A stretch of DNA of 64,000 nt from Blastococcus sp. VKM Ac-2987 (GCF_026967805.1 NZ_JAPVBG010000001.1:1736047-1800046); one strand, 5' to 3'. Positions 49,351 through 58,342 are shown, counted from the stretch's first letter. The notes: a model not told the origin generated them from the sequence alone. Numbers and translations: made by a program.

Positions 49351-51813
49351 ATGCGCGCAGTCACGCTGGCGAGCATCCGGGCCCACCTGCCCCGGCTGAT
49401 CGCCTCCACCCTGGCGATCGTCATCGCCGTAGGCTTCGTCGTCGCCACCCTGGTGCTCAACGAGACCACGAGGGCCACCGTCCTGAAGGCCGCCGGCGCC
49501 CAGTACGTCGACACCGACGTGGTGGTCACCTCCGGCAGCGGCACCGGCCTGGCCGAGCACGTCGGCACCCTGGGCGCGCTGACCGCCGTGCAGGCCGTCG
49601 ACCCGACCTGGCAGACCTCCGTCCAGGCCGTCGCCCCCGGGCGGACCGGCGCCCAGTACCTGCTGGTCGAGTCGGTCGCCGGCGACCCACAGCTGCGCTG
49701 GCAGCAGCTGACCGCCGGCGCCCTGCCGGAACGGCCGGGCGAGGTCGCGGTCAGCGAGCGCGTCGGCGCCGCCGTCGGCGACGTCCTCCCGGTCAGCTCC
49801 TACGACGCCGAGGGCACCGCGACCACCACCGACGCCACGGTGACCGGCGTGGTCGACCTGGGCGGCGACCCGACCGCCGGGATCTACGGCAAGGCCTACG
49901 CCACCGCCGACCAGGCGCAGGCCTGGGGCGCCGTGGAGCCCACCGAGCTGCGCATCGCCGGCCCCGCCCGCACCGACCCCGGGCTCCTGGCCGACGAGGT
50001 GCGCGCCGCGCTGTCCGGCACGGACGTCACCGTCCGCACCGGTGCGGAGCAGGCCGAGAGGTCCGTCGCGGCGCTGACCGGCGACGCCACGTGGCTGACC
50101 ACCAGCCTGCTGGTGTTCGCCACCATCGCGGTGCTCGTGGCCGGCCTCGTCATCGCCAACACCTTCGCGGTGCTGCTCGCCCAGCGGACCCGCGATCTGG
50201 CGCTGCTGCGCTGCGTCGGCGCGACCGCCCGGCAGGTGCGCCGCAGCGTGCTCGGCGAAGCCGTGCTCACCGGCCTGGCCGCGTCCGTGATCGGCGTGCT
50301 CGCCGGGATCGGGCTGTCCGCCGCCGTCTCGGCGCTGGTGTCCGGCATCGACTCGCCCATCCCGCTGTCCGGGGTGTCGGTGCCGCTCTACGCCGTGCTC
50401 GTCGGCCTCGCCGTCGGCACCGTCACCACGCTGATCGCCGCGCTGGCCCCGGCCCGCGCCGCCACCCGGGTCGCCCCGCTGGCCGCGCTGCGGCCGACGG
50501 ACCCGGCTCCGCTCCGGTCCCGCGGCGGCGTCGCCCGGCTGGTGGCCGGCCTGCTGCTCGCCGTCCCCGGCATCGGGCTGATGGTTCTGGGTGTCATGAC
50601 GGCGGGCATCCTGGTCGCCCTGGCCGGCGGGGTGCTCAGCTCGCTGGGGCTGCTGCTGCTCGCCCAGCGGGCGGTGCCGCCGGTCGTCGCCGCGGCGGGC
50701 CGGCTGCTCGGCCGCGTCGGCGGGCTCCCGGCGCGGCTGGCCACCGGCAACGCCACCCGCAACCCGCGCCGGACGGCGGCCACGGCCACCGCGCTGCTCA
50801 TCGGCGTCACGCTGACCACCGCCATGGTGGTCGGCGCCAGCTCCACCCGGGCCACCGCCCAGGCGGGTCTGGCGGCCAACTACCCGACCGATGTGATCGT
50901 CCAGAGCTTCGACGAGCCGGTGCCGGCCACCCTGCAGGGCCAGCTGGAGTCGGTCGACGGAGTGGTCGAGGTCGCCGGGCTCACCGCCGGGACGGTCACC
51001 GGGCCGGACGGGGAGGAGAGCTGGGTCACCGGCGTGGACGCGGCGCAGGCACTCCCGGTGCTGCGGTCGACGTCGGAGGTGACGCTGCCCGAGGTCGGCG
51101 AGGTCGTGCTCCCCGGCTGGGCGGCCGACATCTGGGGTGTGCGGCCGGGGAACACGGTGACGCTGACCGCCGGGGACCGTTCGCGCACGCTGACCGTGAT
51201 GGCCGGCGACACCGACAACCCCCTGCTCGCCGCCGTCGACCTGCAGGCCCTGGTGCCCGGGGCGCCCGTGGAGACGGTGTGGCTGCGGCTGGCCGACGAC
51301 GTCGACCAGACCGCGGTGATCGACGAGGTCACCGACCTGGCCGGCACCGCGCTGCCCACCTCGTTCGTCACCGGGGTGGCCAGCGAGCGGGCCGCCATCG
51401 ACGAGGTGGTCGACGTCCTGCTGCTCGTGGTCACCGGGCTGCTGGGCGTGGCGGTGCTGATCGCGCTGATCGGGGTCGGCAACACGCTGGCCCTGTCGGT
51501 GGTCGAACGGCGCCAGGAGAGCGGCCTGCTGCGGGCGCTGGGCCTGACCCGGGGCCAGCTGCGTGCACTGCCGGCCTGGGAGGCGGTGCTGGTCGCCGGG
51601 GTCGCCGCGGTGCTCGGCGTGCTGGTGGGCGGCGCCTACGGCCTGGTCGGGGCCGCCTCGGCGCTCGGCGATCTCGGCGAGGTGGTGATCAGCATCCCGT
51701 GGCTGCAGATCGGTGCGATCGTGCTGGTCGCCACGGGAGCCGGGCTGCTGGCCTCCGTGCTCCCGGCCCGGCGTGCCGCACGCACCTCGCCGGTGGCCGC
51801 CATCGCCGGCTGA
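49351..51813 (+). CDS. FtsX-like ABC transporter permease (two MacB/FtsX units)
   Basis: Permease of 820 aa. Helix 1 (about 15-40) is followed by a large outer domain (40-255), then three helices (LVFATIAVLVAGLVIANTFAVLLAQRT...), a central helix pair near 395-440, a second outer domain (about 500-680), and three C-terminal helices (VLLLVVTGLLGVAVLIALIGVGNTLALSVVERRQESGLLRALGLTRGQL). Both halves carry the FtsX domain with the cytoplasmic coupling helix. Works with the ATPase just upstream. No membrane-fusion partner is nearby. Substrate unknown; peptide antibiotics or lipids are typical for the family. Confidence 0.9.
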   Translation: MRAVTLASIRAHLPRLIASTLAIVIAVGFVVATLVLNETTRATVLKAAGAQYVDTDVVVTSGSGTGLAEHVGTLGALTAVQAVDPTWQTSVQAVAPGRTGAQYLLVESVAGDPQLRWQQLTAGALPERPGEVAVSERVGAAVGDVLPVSSYDAEGTATTTDATVTGVVDLGGDPTAGIYGKAYATADQAQAWGAVEPTELRIAGPARTDPGLLADEVRAALSGTDVTVRTGAEQAERSVAALTGDATWLTTSLLVFATIAVLVAGLVIANTFAVLLAQRTRDLALLRCVGATARQVRRSVLGEAVLTGLAASVIGVLAGIGLSAAVSALVSGIDSPIPLSGVSVPLYAVLVGLAVGTVTTLIAALAPARAATRVAPLAALRPTDPAPLRSRGGVARLVAGLLLAVPGIGLMVLGVMTAGILVALAGGVLSSLGLLLLAQRAVPPVVAAAGRLLGRVGGLPARLATGNATRNPRRTAATATALLIGVTLTTAMVVGASSTRATAQAGLAANYPTDVIVQSFDEPVPATLQGQLESVDGVVEVAGLTAGTVTGPDGEESWVTGVDAAQALPVLRSTSEVTLPEVGEVVLPGWAADIWGVRPGNTVTLTAGDRSRTLTVMAGDTDNPLLAAVDLQALVPGAPVETVWLRLADDVDQTAVIDEVTDLAGTALPTSFVTGVASERAAIDEVVDVLLLVVTGLLGVAVLIALIGVGNTLALSVVERRQESGLLRALGLTRGQLRALPAWEAVLVAGVAAVLGVLVGGAYGLVGAASALGDLGEVVISIPWLQIGAIVLVATGAGLLASVLPARRAARTSPVAAIAG

Positions 51814-51823
51814 CCTGCGGATT

Positions 51824-51907
51824 GATCAGGTCACCTGATCGTTCCGGGTCCTGGCTCACCGTCGATGGTGAGCCAGGACCCCGGATGACCAGGTGACCTG
51901 ATCGTTC
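51824..51907. repeat. Palindromic intergenic element, copy 2
   Basis: Left dyad GATCAGGTCACCTGATC (51824-51840, perfect 8+1+8), central hairpin GGGTCCTGGCTCACC / GGTGAGCCAGGACCC (51846-51860 with 51867-51881, 6-nt loop), right dyad GACCAGGTGACCTGATC (51887-51903). Central hairpin and right dyad match copy 1 at 19681-19746 almost base for base; copy 1 lacks the left dyad. It lies between two genes in the same direction. Confidence 0.85.
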
Positions 51908-51964
51908 AGGGAGCCATCACCCGCTCCACAGCCGGCACGGACCTCCGGCTGGGATGCTGGGACC

Positions 51965-53170
51965 GTGCCGTCCCGCCTCGCTCGTCGCACCGCCCTGACC
52001 GCCGCCGCCCTCGCCCTCCCCGCCGGCTGGCTCACCCGCGCCGCCTGGGGCCTGCCGACGGCCCTCGGTGCGCACCGCCGCCGGCTGCGCCCGGTCGTCA
52101 CCGGCTCGGCGCAGTTCTCCGAGGGCAAGTTCCACAACCGGATGCCGACGCCGGCGCTCTCCCCGGCCAACACCCGCGACGGGCTGCTGCGGCAGTGGCA
52201 CGAGGAGCGGCACGTGGGCCTGCCGGGCGGCCCGATCCCGCTGGCGTCCGCCGAGCTGCCGGCCACCCCGGCCGAGCTCGCGGTCACCTGGTTCGGGCAC
52301 GCCAGCGCGCTGCTCGAGGTCGACGGTCAGCGCGTCCTGGTCGACCCGGTGTGGGGCCACCGGGTGTCGCCGTCGCCGGTGTTCGGGCCGACACGCCTGC
52401 ACGCGCCGCCGATGGCCATCGAGGACCTGCCCCCGGTCGACGCCGTCCTCATCTCCCACGACCACTACGACCACCTCGACCTGCCGACCGTCCGGGCGCT
52501 GCTCGCCACGCAGACGGCGCCCTTCGTCGTCCCCCTGGGGATCGGTGAGCACCTGCGCAAGTGGCACGTGCCGGACGACCGCATCGTCGAGCTGGACTGG
52601 GACGCGACGCACGTGGTCGGCGGGCTGGCGCTCACCTGCACCGAGGCGCGGCACTTCTCCGGCCGCTACTTCCACCGCGACACGACGCTGTGGGCGTCGT
52701 GGGCGATCACCGGGCCGCGGCACCGGGTCTTCTTCGGCGGCGACACGGGGTACACCCCCGCATTCGCCGGGATCGGCGCGCGGTTCGGCCCCTTCGACCT
52801 GACGCTGCTGCCGATCGGTGCGTACAACGACGCCTGGCACGCGATCCACATGGACCCCGAGGAGGCGATGCGCGCGCACGGCGACCTCGGCGGGCAGGTG
52901 CTGCTGCCGATCCACTGGGCCACGTTCAACCTGGCCTTCCACCGCTGGGCCGAGCCGGTGCAGCGCCTGCTGGCCGCCGCCGAGGGGCGCGGTGCCACGA
53001 TCGTCGTGCCGCAGCCGGGCGCGCGCATCGACGTCCTGGACCCGCCGCAGCTGCTCGACTGGTGGACGGCGGTCGGCTCCGCGGCGCCCGGGCCGCAGGA
53101 GGACGCCGGGGTCGGCTCCTCGGTGCTCGCGCGGACGCTGACCCGGCTGCTGTCCTCGCGTCCGGACTGA
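51965..53170 (+). CDS. Metallo-beta-lactamase fold hydrolase (UlaG / NAPE-PLD-like)
   Basis: Metallo-hydrolase of 401 aa. The first 30 residues, RLARRTALTAAALALPAGWLTRAAWG, look like a membrane anchor or signal sequence. The metal motif S-H-D-H-Y-D-H-L-D is intact (about residues 163-171), preceded by TWFGHASALLEVDGQRVLVDPVWG, and followed by further ligands in GGDTGYTP and LPIHWATFNLAFHRW. This is the pattern of the NAPE-hydrolysing phospholipase D-like group. Substrate in this organism unknown; a phospholipid or phosphodiester is possible. GTG 51965, modest SD sequence (GGGA). Confidence 0.85.
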   Translation: MPSRLARRTALTAAALALPAGWLTRAAWGLPTALGAHRRRLRPVVTGSAQFSEGKFHNRMPTPALSPANTRDGLLRQWHEERHVGLPGGPIPLASAELPATPAELAVTWFGHASALLEVDGQRVLVDPVWGHRVSPSPVFGPTRLHAPPMAIEDLPPVDAVLISHDHYDHLDLPTVRALLATQTAPFVVPLGIGEHLRKWHVPDDRIVELDWDATHVVGGLALTCTEARHFSGRYFHRDTTLWASWAITGPRHRVFFGGDTGYTPAFAGIGARFGPFDLTLLPIGAYNDAWHAIHMDPEEAMRAHGDLGGQVLLPIHWATFNLAFHRWAEPVQRLLAAAEGRGATIVVPQPGARIDVLDPPQLLDWWTAVGSAAPGPQEDAGVGSSVLARTLTRLLSSRPD

Positions 53171-53179
53171 TCCGGGGCC

Positions 53180-53256
53180 GAGTGAGCGGTCGTGGTCGGC
53201 GACACGCGCGAGCACTCCGTCCTCGGCGGCCACAACTGCCCACTCGACCGGTAGTC
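53180..53256. terminator. Imperfect stem between convergent genes
   Basis: GAGTGAGCGGTCGTGG near 53189 can pair with CCACAACTGCCCACTC near 53230-53246 with several G-U pairs or mismatches. Weak but placed between convergent stops. Confidence 0.4.
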
Positions 53257-53284
53257 GCACCGAGCGCGGGTTGACCGCCTGCGG

Positions 53285-54139
53285 TCAGCGCAGCAGCTTG
53301 GACATCCGCCGGTCGGCCAGCGGCTTGCCGCCGGTCTGGCAGGTGGGGCAGTACTGCAGCGAGGTGTCGGCGAAGCTGACCTCCCGCACGGTGTCCCCGC
53401 AGACCGGGCAGGGCAGCCCGGTGCGCGCGTGCACCTGCAGCCCCGAGCGCTTCTCGCCCTTCATGGTGGCGGCCCGCTGGCCCAGCTGGCGGTCCAGCGC
53501 TCCGGTGAGCGTGGCGCGCACGGCGTCGTGGAGACGGACCAGTTCGTCGTCGGTGAGCTTGTCGGCCATCTTGAACGGCGAGAGCCGCGCGGCGTGCAGG
53601 ATCTCGTCGGAGTAGGCGTTGCCGATGCCGGCGACCAGCGTCTGGTCGGTCAGCGCGCCCTTGAGCTGGCCGGAGCGGCCGGCCATCAGCCGGGCGAACG
53701 TCTCGCGGTCGGCCTCGAGCGCGTCCGGGCCGAGCCGGGCGATGCCGGGCACCTCCGCCGGCGACCGGACGACGTAGATCGCCAGCCCCTTGCGGGTGCC
53801 CTGCTCGGTGAGGTCGAAGCCGTCCCCGTCGTCGAGGTGCACCCGGAGCGCCAGCGGGCCCTTGCCCGGCTTCGGCGGCGCGGGAGGCAGGCCGGTGCGC
53901 CAGTGCAGCCACCCGGCCCGGGCCAGGTGGACGACGAGGTGCAGCCCGCTGACGTCGAGGTCGAGGAACTTGCCGTGCCGGGCCGCGCCGGTGATCTCCA
54001 GCCCGGCGAGCGACGACAACGGCGGGTCGAAGGTCTTGATCGCCTGGACCGCGGCCAGGTCGGCGCGGGCCAGCACGTGGCCGACGGCGTTCTCGCGCAG
54101 GAACGCGGCCAGCGCCTCCACCTCGGGCAACTCGGGCAC
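53285..54139 (-). CDS. Fpg/Nei family DNA glycosylase
   Basis: Base-excision repair enzyme of 284 aa. The mature N-terminus P-E-L-P-E-V-E gives the catalytic Pro and Glu; the H-G-K-F-L Lys (about residue 57) and the H2TH region (QTLVAGIGNAYSDEIL) are normal. The C-terminal zinc finger is C-P-V-C...C-P-T-C, but five residues before the second pair, where Fpg and Nei have an Arg that holds DNA, this protein has Thr (DTSLQYC). That suggests a distinct subgroup, probably with different lesion preference. GTG start. Divergent from a secreted-protein gene. Confidence 0.87.
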   Translation of the reverse strand: MPELPEVEALAAFLRENAVGHVLARADLAAVQAIKTFDPPLSSLAGLEITGAARHGKFLDLDVSGLHLVVHLARAGWLHWRTGLPPAPPKPGKGPLALRVHLDDGDGFDLTEQGTRKGLAIYVVRSPAEVPGIARLGPDALEADRETFARLMAGRSGQLKGALTDQTLVAGIGNAYSDEILHAARLSPFKMADKLTDDELVRLHDAVRATLTGALDRQLGQRAATMKGEKRSGLQVHARTGLPCPVCGDTVREVSFADTSLQYCPTCQTGGKPLADRRMSKLLR

Positions 54140-54393
54140 CCGCCCATGATCGCGCGGATCACGGCGTCCCGCCGTCCCCGGTCCGGGCGGTTTCCGCCCT
54201 CCCGGGGGACGCGCCGGCCCGCGGACGGACGTCGCGGCGGCCGGTTTCCTTGCGGTGGTGCGACGACCGCGTGACGGCGACGACGACCTGGTGGAGAGCC
54301 TGTTGCAGCGGCTTCCGAGGCCCCTCCGGGCGAGTACACCTGCGTCCGTAGGCCCGTGCCACCGGGCGCGGGCCCGACGGATGGAGGCCCATC
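54140..54393. other. Intergenic region between divergent fpg-like and AMIN-like genes
   Basis: No clear repeat or RNA. The SD sequence GGAGG for the downstream GTG 54394 lies near 54382. Confidence 0.4.
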
Positions 54394-54972
54394 GTGAACA
54401 GGTTCCGACTCGGTTCCCTGGCGGTCCTCGCCGGCGTGCTCGCGCTGCTGGTCGGCGTGCTCACCCCGGCTTCGGCCGCGGGGACGACCACCACGCCGTA
54501 CTGCGGCCTGGTGTGGGGCTCGCTGCCGGAGAGCAGCGCAGCGGCGCCCGCCGGCCTGACCGTGACCGACGTGCGCGCCGGCCGGCACGCCTGCTTCGAC
54601 CGCGTGGTCGTCGATCTCCGCGGGCCCGCGGCGGCGACCGGCTACTCGGTGCGCTACGTCGACGCGGTGCACCAGGAGGGCTCGGGCACCGTCGTCCCGC
54701 TGGCGGGCGGCGCGGCGCTCCAGGTCGTCGTCCACGCCCCGGCCTACGACGCGTACGGGCGGGCCACCTACCTGCCGCCCAGCCGCAGCGAGGTCGTCGA
54801 CGTCGACGGCTTCCGCACCGTCCAGCAGGTCGCGTGGGCCGGGTCCTTCGAGGGCCGCACCACCCTGGGGGTCGGCACCCGCGCCCGGCTGCCGTTCCGC
54901 ACGTTCACCCTGCTCGGGAACCCCGGGGACGACGCCGTGCGCCTGGTGATCGACGTCGCCCACCGCTGGTGA
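54394..54972 (+). CDS. Secreted AMIN-like domain protein
   Basis: Exported protein of 192 aa. A Sec signal peptide (LGSLAVLAGVLALLVGVLTPASA-AG) is followed by a single beta-rich domain. The core TVTDVRAGRHACFDRVVVDL...RYVDAVHQEGSG...ALQVVVHAPAYDAYG...FEGRTTLGVGTRARLPFRTFTLL matches the AMIN-like domain in the C-terminal half of the lipoprotein encoded convergently at 55034-56146. Two Cys (YCGLVW and HACFD) could form a disulfide. GTG 54394 has GGAGG eight nt upstream. Function unknown; cell-wall or polymer binding is plausible for AMIN-type domains. Confidence 0.82.
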   Translation: MNRFRLGSLAVLAGVLALLVGVLTPASAAGTTTTPYCGLVWGSLPESSAAAPAGLTVTDVRAGRHACFDRVVVDLRGPAAATGYSVRYVDAVHQEGSGTVVPLAGGAALQVVVHAPAYDAYGRATYLPPSRSEVVDVDGFRTVQQVAWAGSFEGRTTLGVGTRARLPFRTFTLLGNPGDDAVRLVIDVAHRW

Positions 54973-54984
54973 CCCGTCCGGCCC

Positions 54985-55031
54985 CGAGGGGGCCTGCGCT
55001 CCGGGAGCTCCCCGGCGCGCAGGTCCCCTCG
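54985..55031. terminator. Bidirectional terminator between two AMIN-like genes
   Basis: CGAGGGGGCCTGCGC (54985-54999) pairs with GCGCAGGTCCCCTCG (55017-55031), one G-U pair. Confidence 0.75.
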
Positions 55032-55033
55032 TC

Positions 55034-56146
55034 TCATCCCTGGTGGAGCACCTCCACCACCACCCGGTTCGGGTTCTCCAGCCGGTAGACGCGGAACGGG
55101 CGTTCGGCCGCGGCCCCGAGGAAGGACACCATCTGCCCTTCGAAGATCGTGTCGATCACGACCTCCTGCACCACAGCCCCGCCCGCGGGCACCGGGTCGG
55201 GCCCCGAGTACGGGGCGATCCCGGTGTCCCCCGGCAGGCCGACCCCGGTGAGCACGAGCTGGAGGACGGCATCCCCTGCGACGTCCACGAGGAACCCGCT
55301 CCCCGACGACCGGGCCTCGGGCACGTAGCGGGCGTCCCACCCGGGCAGCCCGGCACCGGCCACCTCGAAGACCACCCGGTCGTACCCGTCCTGCCGGCCG
55401 GCGCGGACGTCGGTCACGGTGACGGCGGCCCCGGGCGAGGCCGCGGCGGTGTCGGGTCGGGCGTCGGCGACGAACGGGGGAGCGACCGTGGGGGAGGGGC
55501 CCGGCGTGCTCGCCGTGGGCCGCGGGACGGCGGTCGGCGAGGCGGTCGAGGAGGGCCGCGACGGCGGGGTGAGGAAGACGGCGTAGTCGGCCGGCAGCAG
55601 CGGCGCGTCCGTGAGCGCGCCCGAAGGGAGCGGCGCCTCCACCGGCTCGCCGCCGCTGGTGAGCAGCACCGCCTCGACGCCCGGCAGGCTGGTCGCGGTG
55701 AGCACCAGCTGCGCCACGGCCCGGCGGCTCGAGGGCAGCGGCGCGGCACCGGAGAGGTCGATCGTCGCCGTGCCGTCGTCGATGCCGAACACCGACGCCT
55801 CCAGCCCCGCGGGGAGGGCCGTGGACAGCCCGTGGGCCCGCTCCTCCTCGGTGGGTCCGGCGACCAGGGCGGACAGCAGCTCGCCCAGCCGCTCGTCGGT
55901 CGGCCCGGTCCCGCTGTCCCGCGCACGGGGCACCAGGGCCTCGTCGGCGCCCACGAGGTACGCCCAGCCGGCCTCGGCGTCGGGGACGGGCACCGGGTCG
56001 GGCGAGGGCGGGGACGACGGCGCGGCGAGCCCGTACGGGACGTCGGACGCCGCGATCGTCGACGGGTCGGCGCCGGTCGGCACCCCGCACGCCGTCGTCA
56101 CCGCGAGGAGGGCCCCCGCGGCGCCCAGCCGCCGCAGCCGGTTCAC
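55034..56146 (-). CDS. Lipoprotein with GerMN and AMIN-like domains (LpqB-like position)
   Basis: Exported lipoprotein of 370 aa. Signal peptide ending T-T-A-C with lipidated C20. A GerMN domain (about 55-175; LGELLSALVAGPTEEERAHGLSTALPAGLEAS; LVLTATSLPGVEAVLLTSGG) is followed by a Pro/Ser/Thr-rich linker (about 185-235) and an AMIN-like domain (240-370). Its GTG overlaps the histidine kinase stop (GTGA). Order regulator, kinase, GerMN lipoprotein mirrors MtrA-MtrB-LpqB, where LpqB modulates the MtrB sensor, but it has an AMIN-like domain where LpqB has a beta-propeller. Confidence 0.88.
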   Translation of the reverse strand: MNRLRRLGAAGALLAVTTACGVPTGADPSTIAASDVPYGLAAPSSPPSPDPVPVPDAEAGWAYLVGADEALVPRARDSGTGPTDERLGELLSALVAGPTEEERAHGLSTALPAGLEASVFGIDDGTATIDLSGAAPLPSSRRAVAQLVLTATSLPGVEAVLLTSGGEPVEAPLPSGALTDAPLLPADYAVFLTPPSRPSSTASPTAVPRPTASTPGPSPTVAPPFVADARPDTAAASPGAAVTVTDVRAGRQDGYDRVVFEVAGAGLPGWDARYVPEARSSGSGFLVDVAGDAVLQLVLTGVGLPGDTGIAPYSGPDPVPAGGAVVQEVVIDTIFEGQMVSFLGAAAERPFRVYRLENPNRVVVEVLHQG

Positions 56147-57531
56147 GACCGCGCCGCCGGGAGCGAGAGGACGAAGCGGGCGCCCCCGGCCGGGCTCGCG
56201 ACGCACCACGCCGCGCCGCCGTGCTGCGCGGTGGTCTCGGCCACGATGGCCAACCCGAGCCCGGCGCCGGGCACCGAGCGGCGCGCCGAGCCGGGAGCCC
56301 GCGCGAAGCGCTCGAAGATCCGCTCCCGGTCCAGCGGGGCCACGCCCGGACCGGTGTCGTCCACCGTCACCACCACCGAGCCGTCGCAGCGCTCCACCCC
56401 CACCCGCTCGGGGCCCCCGGCGTAGCGGTCGGCGTTGTCCAGCAGGTTGCGCACGGCCCGCTCCAGCCGCGACTTGTCCCCGAGCACGGTCGTCTCCGGG
56501 TCGGGGCCGCCCGCCAGCAGGTCCACCGGCCGCCCGGTGCGCTCCAGCACCTCGCGCACGAGCGCCGTCATGGACACCGGGACGGCGTCGGGCCCGTGCC
56601 CGGCGCCGTCGAACCAGGCCAGCTCCAGCAGGTCGTCCAGGGTGACGCGCAGGCGGGAGACCTCGCCCTCCACCAGCGCCAGGGCCTGCTGGGCCCGCGG
56701 GGGGAGCTCCTGGCGCCGGGTGGCCAGCACCTCGACGCTCGTGGTGAGGCTGGTCAGGGGGCTGCGCAGCTCGTGGCTGACGTCGCCGACGAACCGGGCG
56801 TCCCGCGCGATCCGTGCGGCCAGGGCGTCGACCATGCTGTTGAAGGCCGCCACGATCCCGACGAGGTCGGGGTCGTCGGTCGGGGGGAGGCGGGTGGAGA
56901 GCTCGCCCCCCGCGATGCTGGTCGCAGCACCGGCGACCTGCTCCAGCGGGAGGACGGCGCGCCGGCTGGCCCAGGCGCCGAACCCGGCGCCGGCGAGGGT
57001 CGCGACGACCGCGCCGGCCCCGAGCACCACCGCCAGGGTGCGCAGCAGCGTCTCGAGGTCGTCCAGCGGCGCGACCTCGTAGAACTCGACCCCCGCGCTC
57101 ACCACGGGGACGGCGACGACGAGCCGGGGACCGTCGGCCGACTCGACCCGCAGCGCGCCGGCCGCGCCCCCGGCCACCACCTCCTGCAGCGCCGCGGGCA
57201 CGTCGCGCCGCCCGATCTCCAGGCTGGAGGAGAACCAGTCGTCCCCGCTGCGGACCACGACCTCCGAGTCACCGAACGGCACCAGCTCGCCCAGCACCGC
57301 CCCCACGTCGGCGCCGGCGGCGGAGAGCCGGTTGCGCAGCACCTCGGCGTCGGCGAACGCCTGCTGGGTGAGCGCCTGCTCGCGCTGCTCCACGACGAAG
57401 CTGCGGGCCAGCAGCCACGTCGTCGTCACCAGCACGGCGGAGACCAGCAGGGTGCTGGCCGCGAAGCCCAGCACGATGCGGCGCCGCAGCCCCCGCCGTC
57501 CCGGGACCCGTCGCCCCGGGACCCTGCTCAC
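56143..57531 (-). CDS. HAMP-containing sensor histidine kinase
   Basis: Membrane sensor of 462 aa: helix 1 (about 18-43), outer domain (44-160), helix 2 (163-190), HAMP (190-243), HisKA with phosphorylation H253 in V-S-H-E-L-R-S-P-L, and HATPase_c (N-box RNLLDNADRYAGG; G1 VDDTGPGV; G2 GAGLGLAIV). The stop overlaps the lipoprotein gene; the response regulator ends 7 nt before its GTG. The kinase resembles MtrB/CseC types that watch the cell envelope. Confidence 0.92.
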   Translation of the reverse strand: MSRVPGRRVPGRRGLRRRIVLGFAASTLLVSAVLVTTTWLLARSFVVEQREQALTQQAFADAEVLRNRLSAAGADVGAVLGELVPFGDSEVVVRSGDDWFSSSLEIGRRDVPAALQEVVAGGAAGALRVESADGPRLVVAVPVVSAGVEFYEVAPLDDLETLLRTLAVVLGAGAVVATLAGAGFGAWASRRAVLPLEQVAGAATSIAGGELSTRLPPTDDPDLVGIVAAFNSMVDALAARIARDARFVGDVSHELRSPLTSLTTSVEVLATRRQELPPRAQQALALVEGEVSRLRVTLDDLLELAWFDGAGHGPDAVPVSMTALVREVLERTGRPVDLLAGGPDPETTVLGDKSRLERAVRNLLDNADRYAGGPERVGVERCDGSVVVTVDDTGPGVAPLDRERIFERFARAPGSARRSVPGAGLGLAIVAETTAQHGGAAWCVASPAGGARFVLSLPAARS

Positions 57532-57538
57532 GCCCGGC

Positions 57539-58255
57539 TCACTGCAGGTCCAGCCGGTAGCCCAGCCCCCGGACGGTGACCACGAGCCGGGGGCTGCCGG
57601 GGTCCCGCTCCACCTTGGTCCGCAGCCGCCGCACGTGGACGTCGACGATCCGCTCGTCGCCGAAGAACCCGTGCTCCCAGACCCGCTCGAGCAGCGCCTG
57701 CCGGCTGAGGACCCGGCCCGGCGCCGCGGCCAGCTCGCACAGCACGCGGAACTCGGTCAGCGTCAGGGGCACCAGCTGGTCCCCGCGGTAGACGGTGCCG
57801 CTGGCCTCCCGCAGCACCAGCGGGGCCTCCGGGTCGTGGTCGAGGACGACGCCCGCCCGGGCCGCCGCGGCCTGGGCGCCGGCCGGCACCGGTGCGGTCC
57901 GGCGGCGCAGGGCCCGCAGCCGCGCGGTGATCTCCTTGATCTGGAAGGGCTTGGTCACGTAGTCGTCGGCGCCGGCCTCCAGCGCCTCGACGATGTCCTG
58001 CGTGTCCGCGCGGGCGCTCACCACGACGACGGGCAGGTCGTGCGCCTGGCGCACCTCGCGGATCACGGTGTAGCCGTCCATCGAGCCGAGCATCAGATCG
58101 ACGATCATCATGTCCGGCGGGGCGATCCCCACCATGCGGACGGCGTCCTCGCCGGAGGCGGCCTCGGCGACGTCGTAGCCCTCGTCCTCCAGGGCCCACC
58201 GCAGCGCGGTCCGGATGGAGTCGTCGTCCTCCACGATCATGATCCGCAGCGACAC
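57539..58255 (-). CDS. OmpR/PhoB-type response regulator
   Basis: Response regulator of 238 aa. Receiver with IMIVEDDDSIRTAL, phosphoacceptor in MMIVDLMLGSMDGY and Lys in YVTKPFQ; winged-helix DNA-binding domain at about 140-235 (LTLTEFRVLCELAAAPGRVLSRQALLERVW...VDVHVRRLRTKVERD...TVRGLGYRL). The middle linker (PVPAGAQAAAARAGVV) is longer than usual. First gene of a three-gene operon with kinase and GerMN lipoprotein. Two ATCGCAA direct repeats lie in its promoter region. Confidence 0.92.
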   Translation of the reverse strand: MSLRIMIVEDDDSIRTALRWALEDEGYDVAEAASGEDAVRMVGIAPPDMMIVDLMLGSMDGYTVIREVRQAHDLPVVVVSARADTQDIVEALEAGADDYVTKPFQIKEITARLRALRRRTAPVPAGAQAAAARAGVVLDHDPEAPLVLREASGTVYRGDQLVPLTLTEFRVLCELAAAPGRVLSRQALLERVWEHGFFGDERIVDVHVRRLRTKVERDPGSPRLVVTVRGLGYRLDLQ

Positions 58256-58312
58256 GCGGACATGCTGCCACTGCGCGACCGCCGGTCAGCGCGCGCCGGC
58301 CGTCGTCATCCG

Positions 58313-58342
58313 ATCGCAATGCGGCGACACGGGATATCGCAA
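58313..58342. promoter_or_regulatory. Two ATCGCAA direct repeats, 23 bp apart
   Basis: ATCGCAA at 58313-58319 and 58336-58342 in the divergent region between the response regulator and STAS genes; about 60 bp from each start. The OmpR-type regulators usually bind direct repeats, although 23 bp is a longer period than the common 10-11 bp. Confidence 0.4.
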
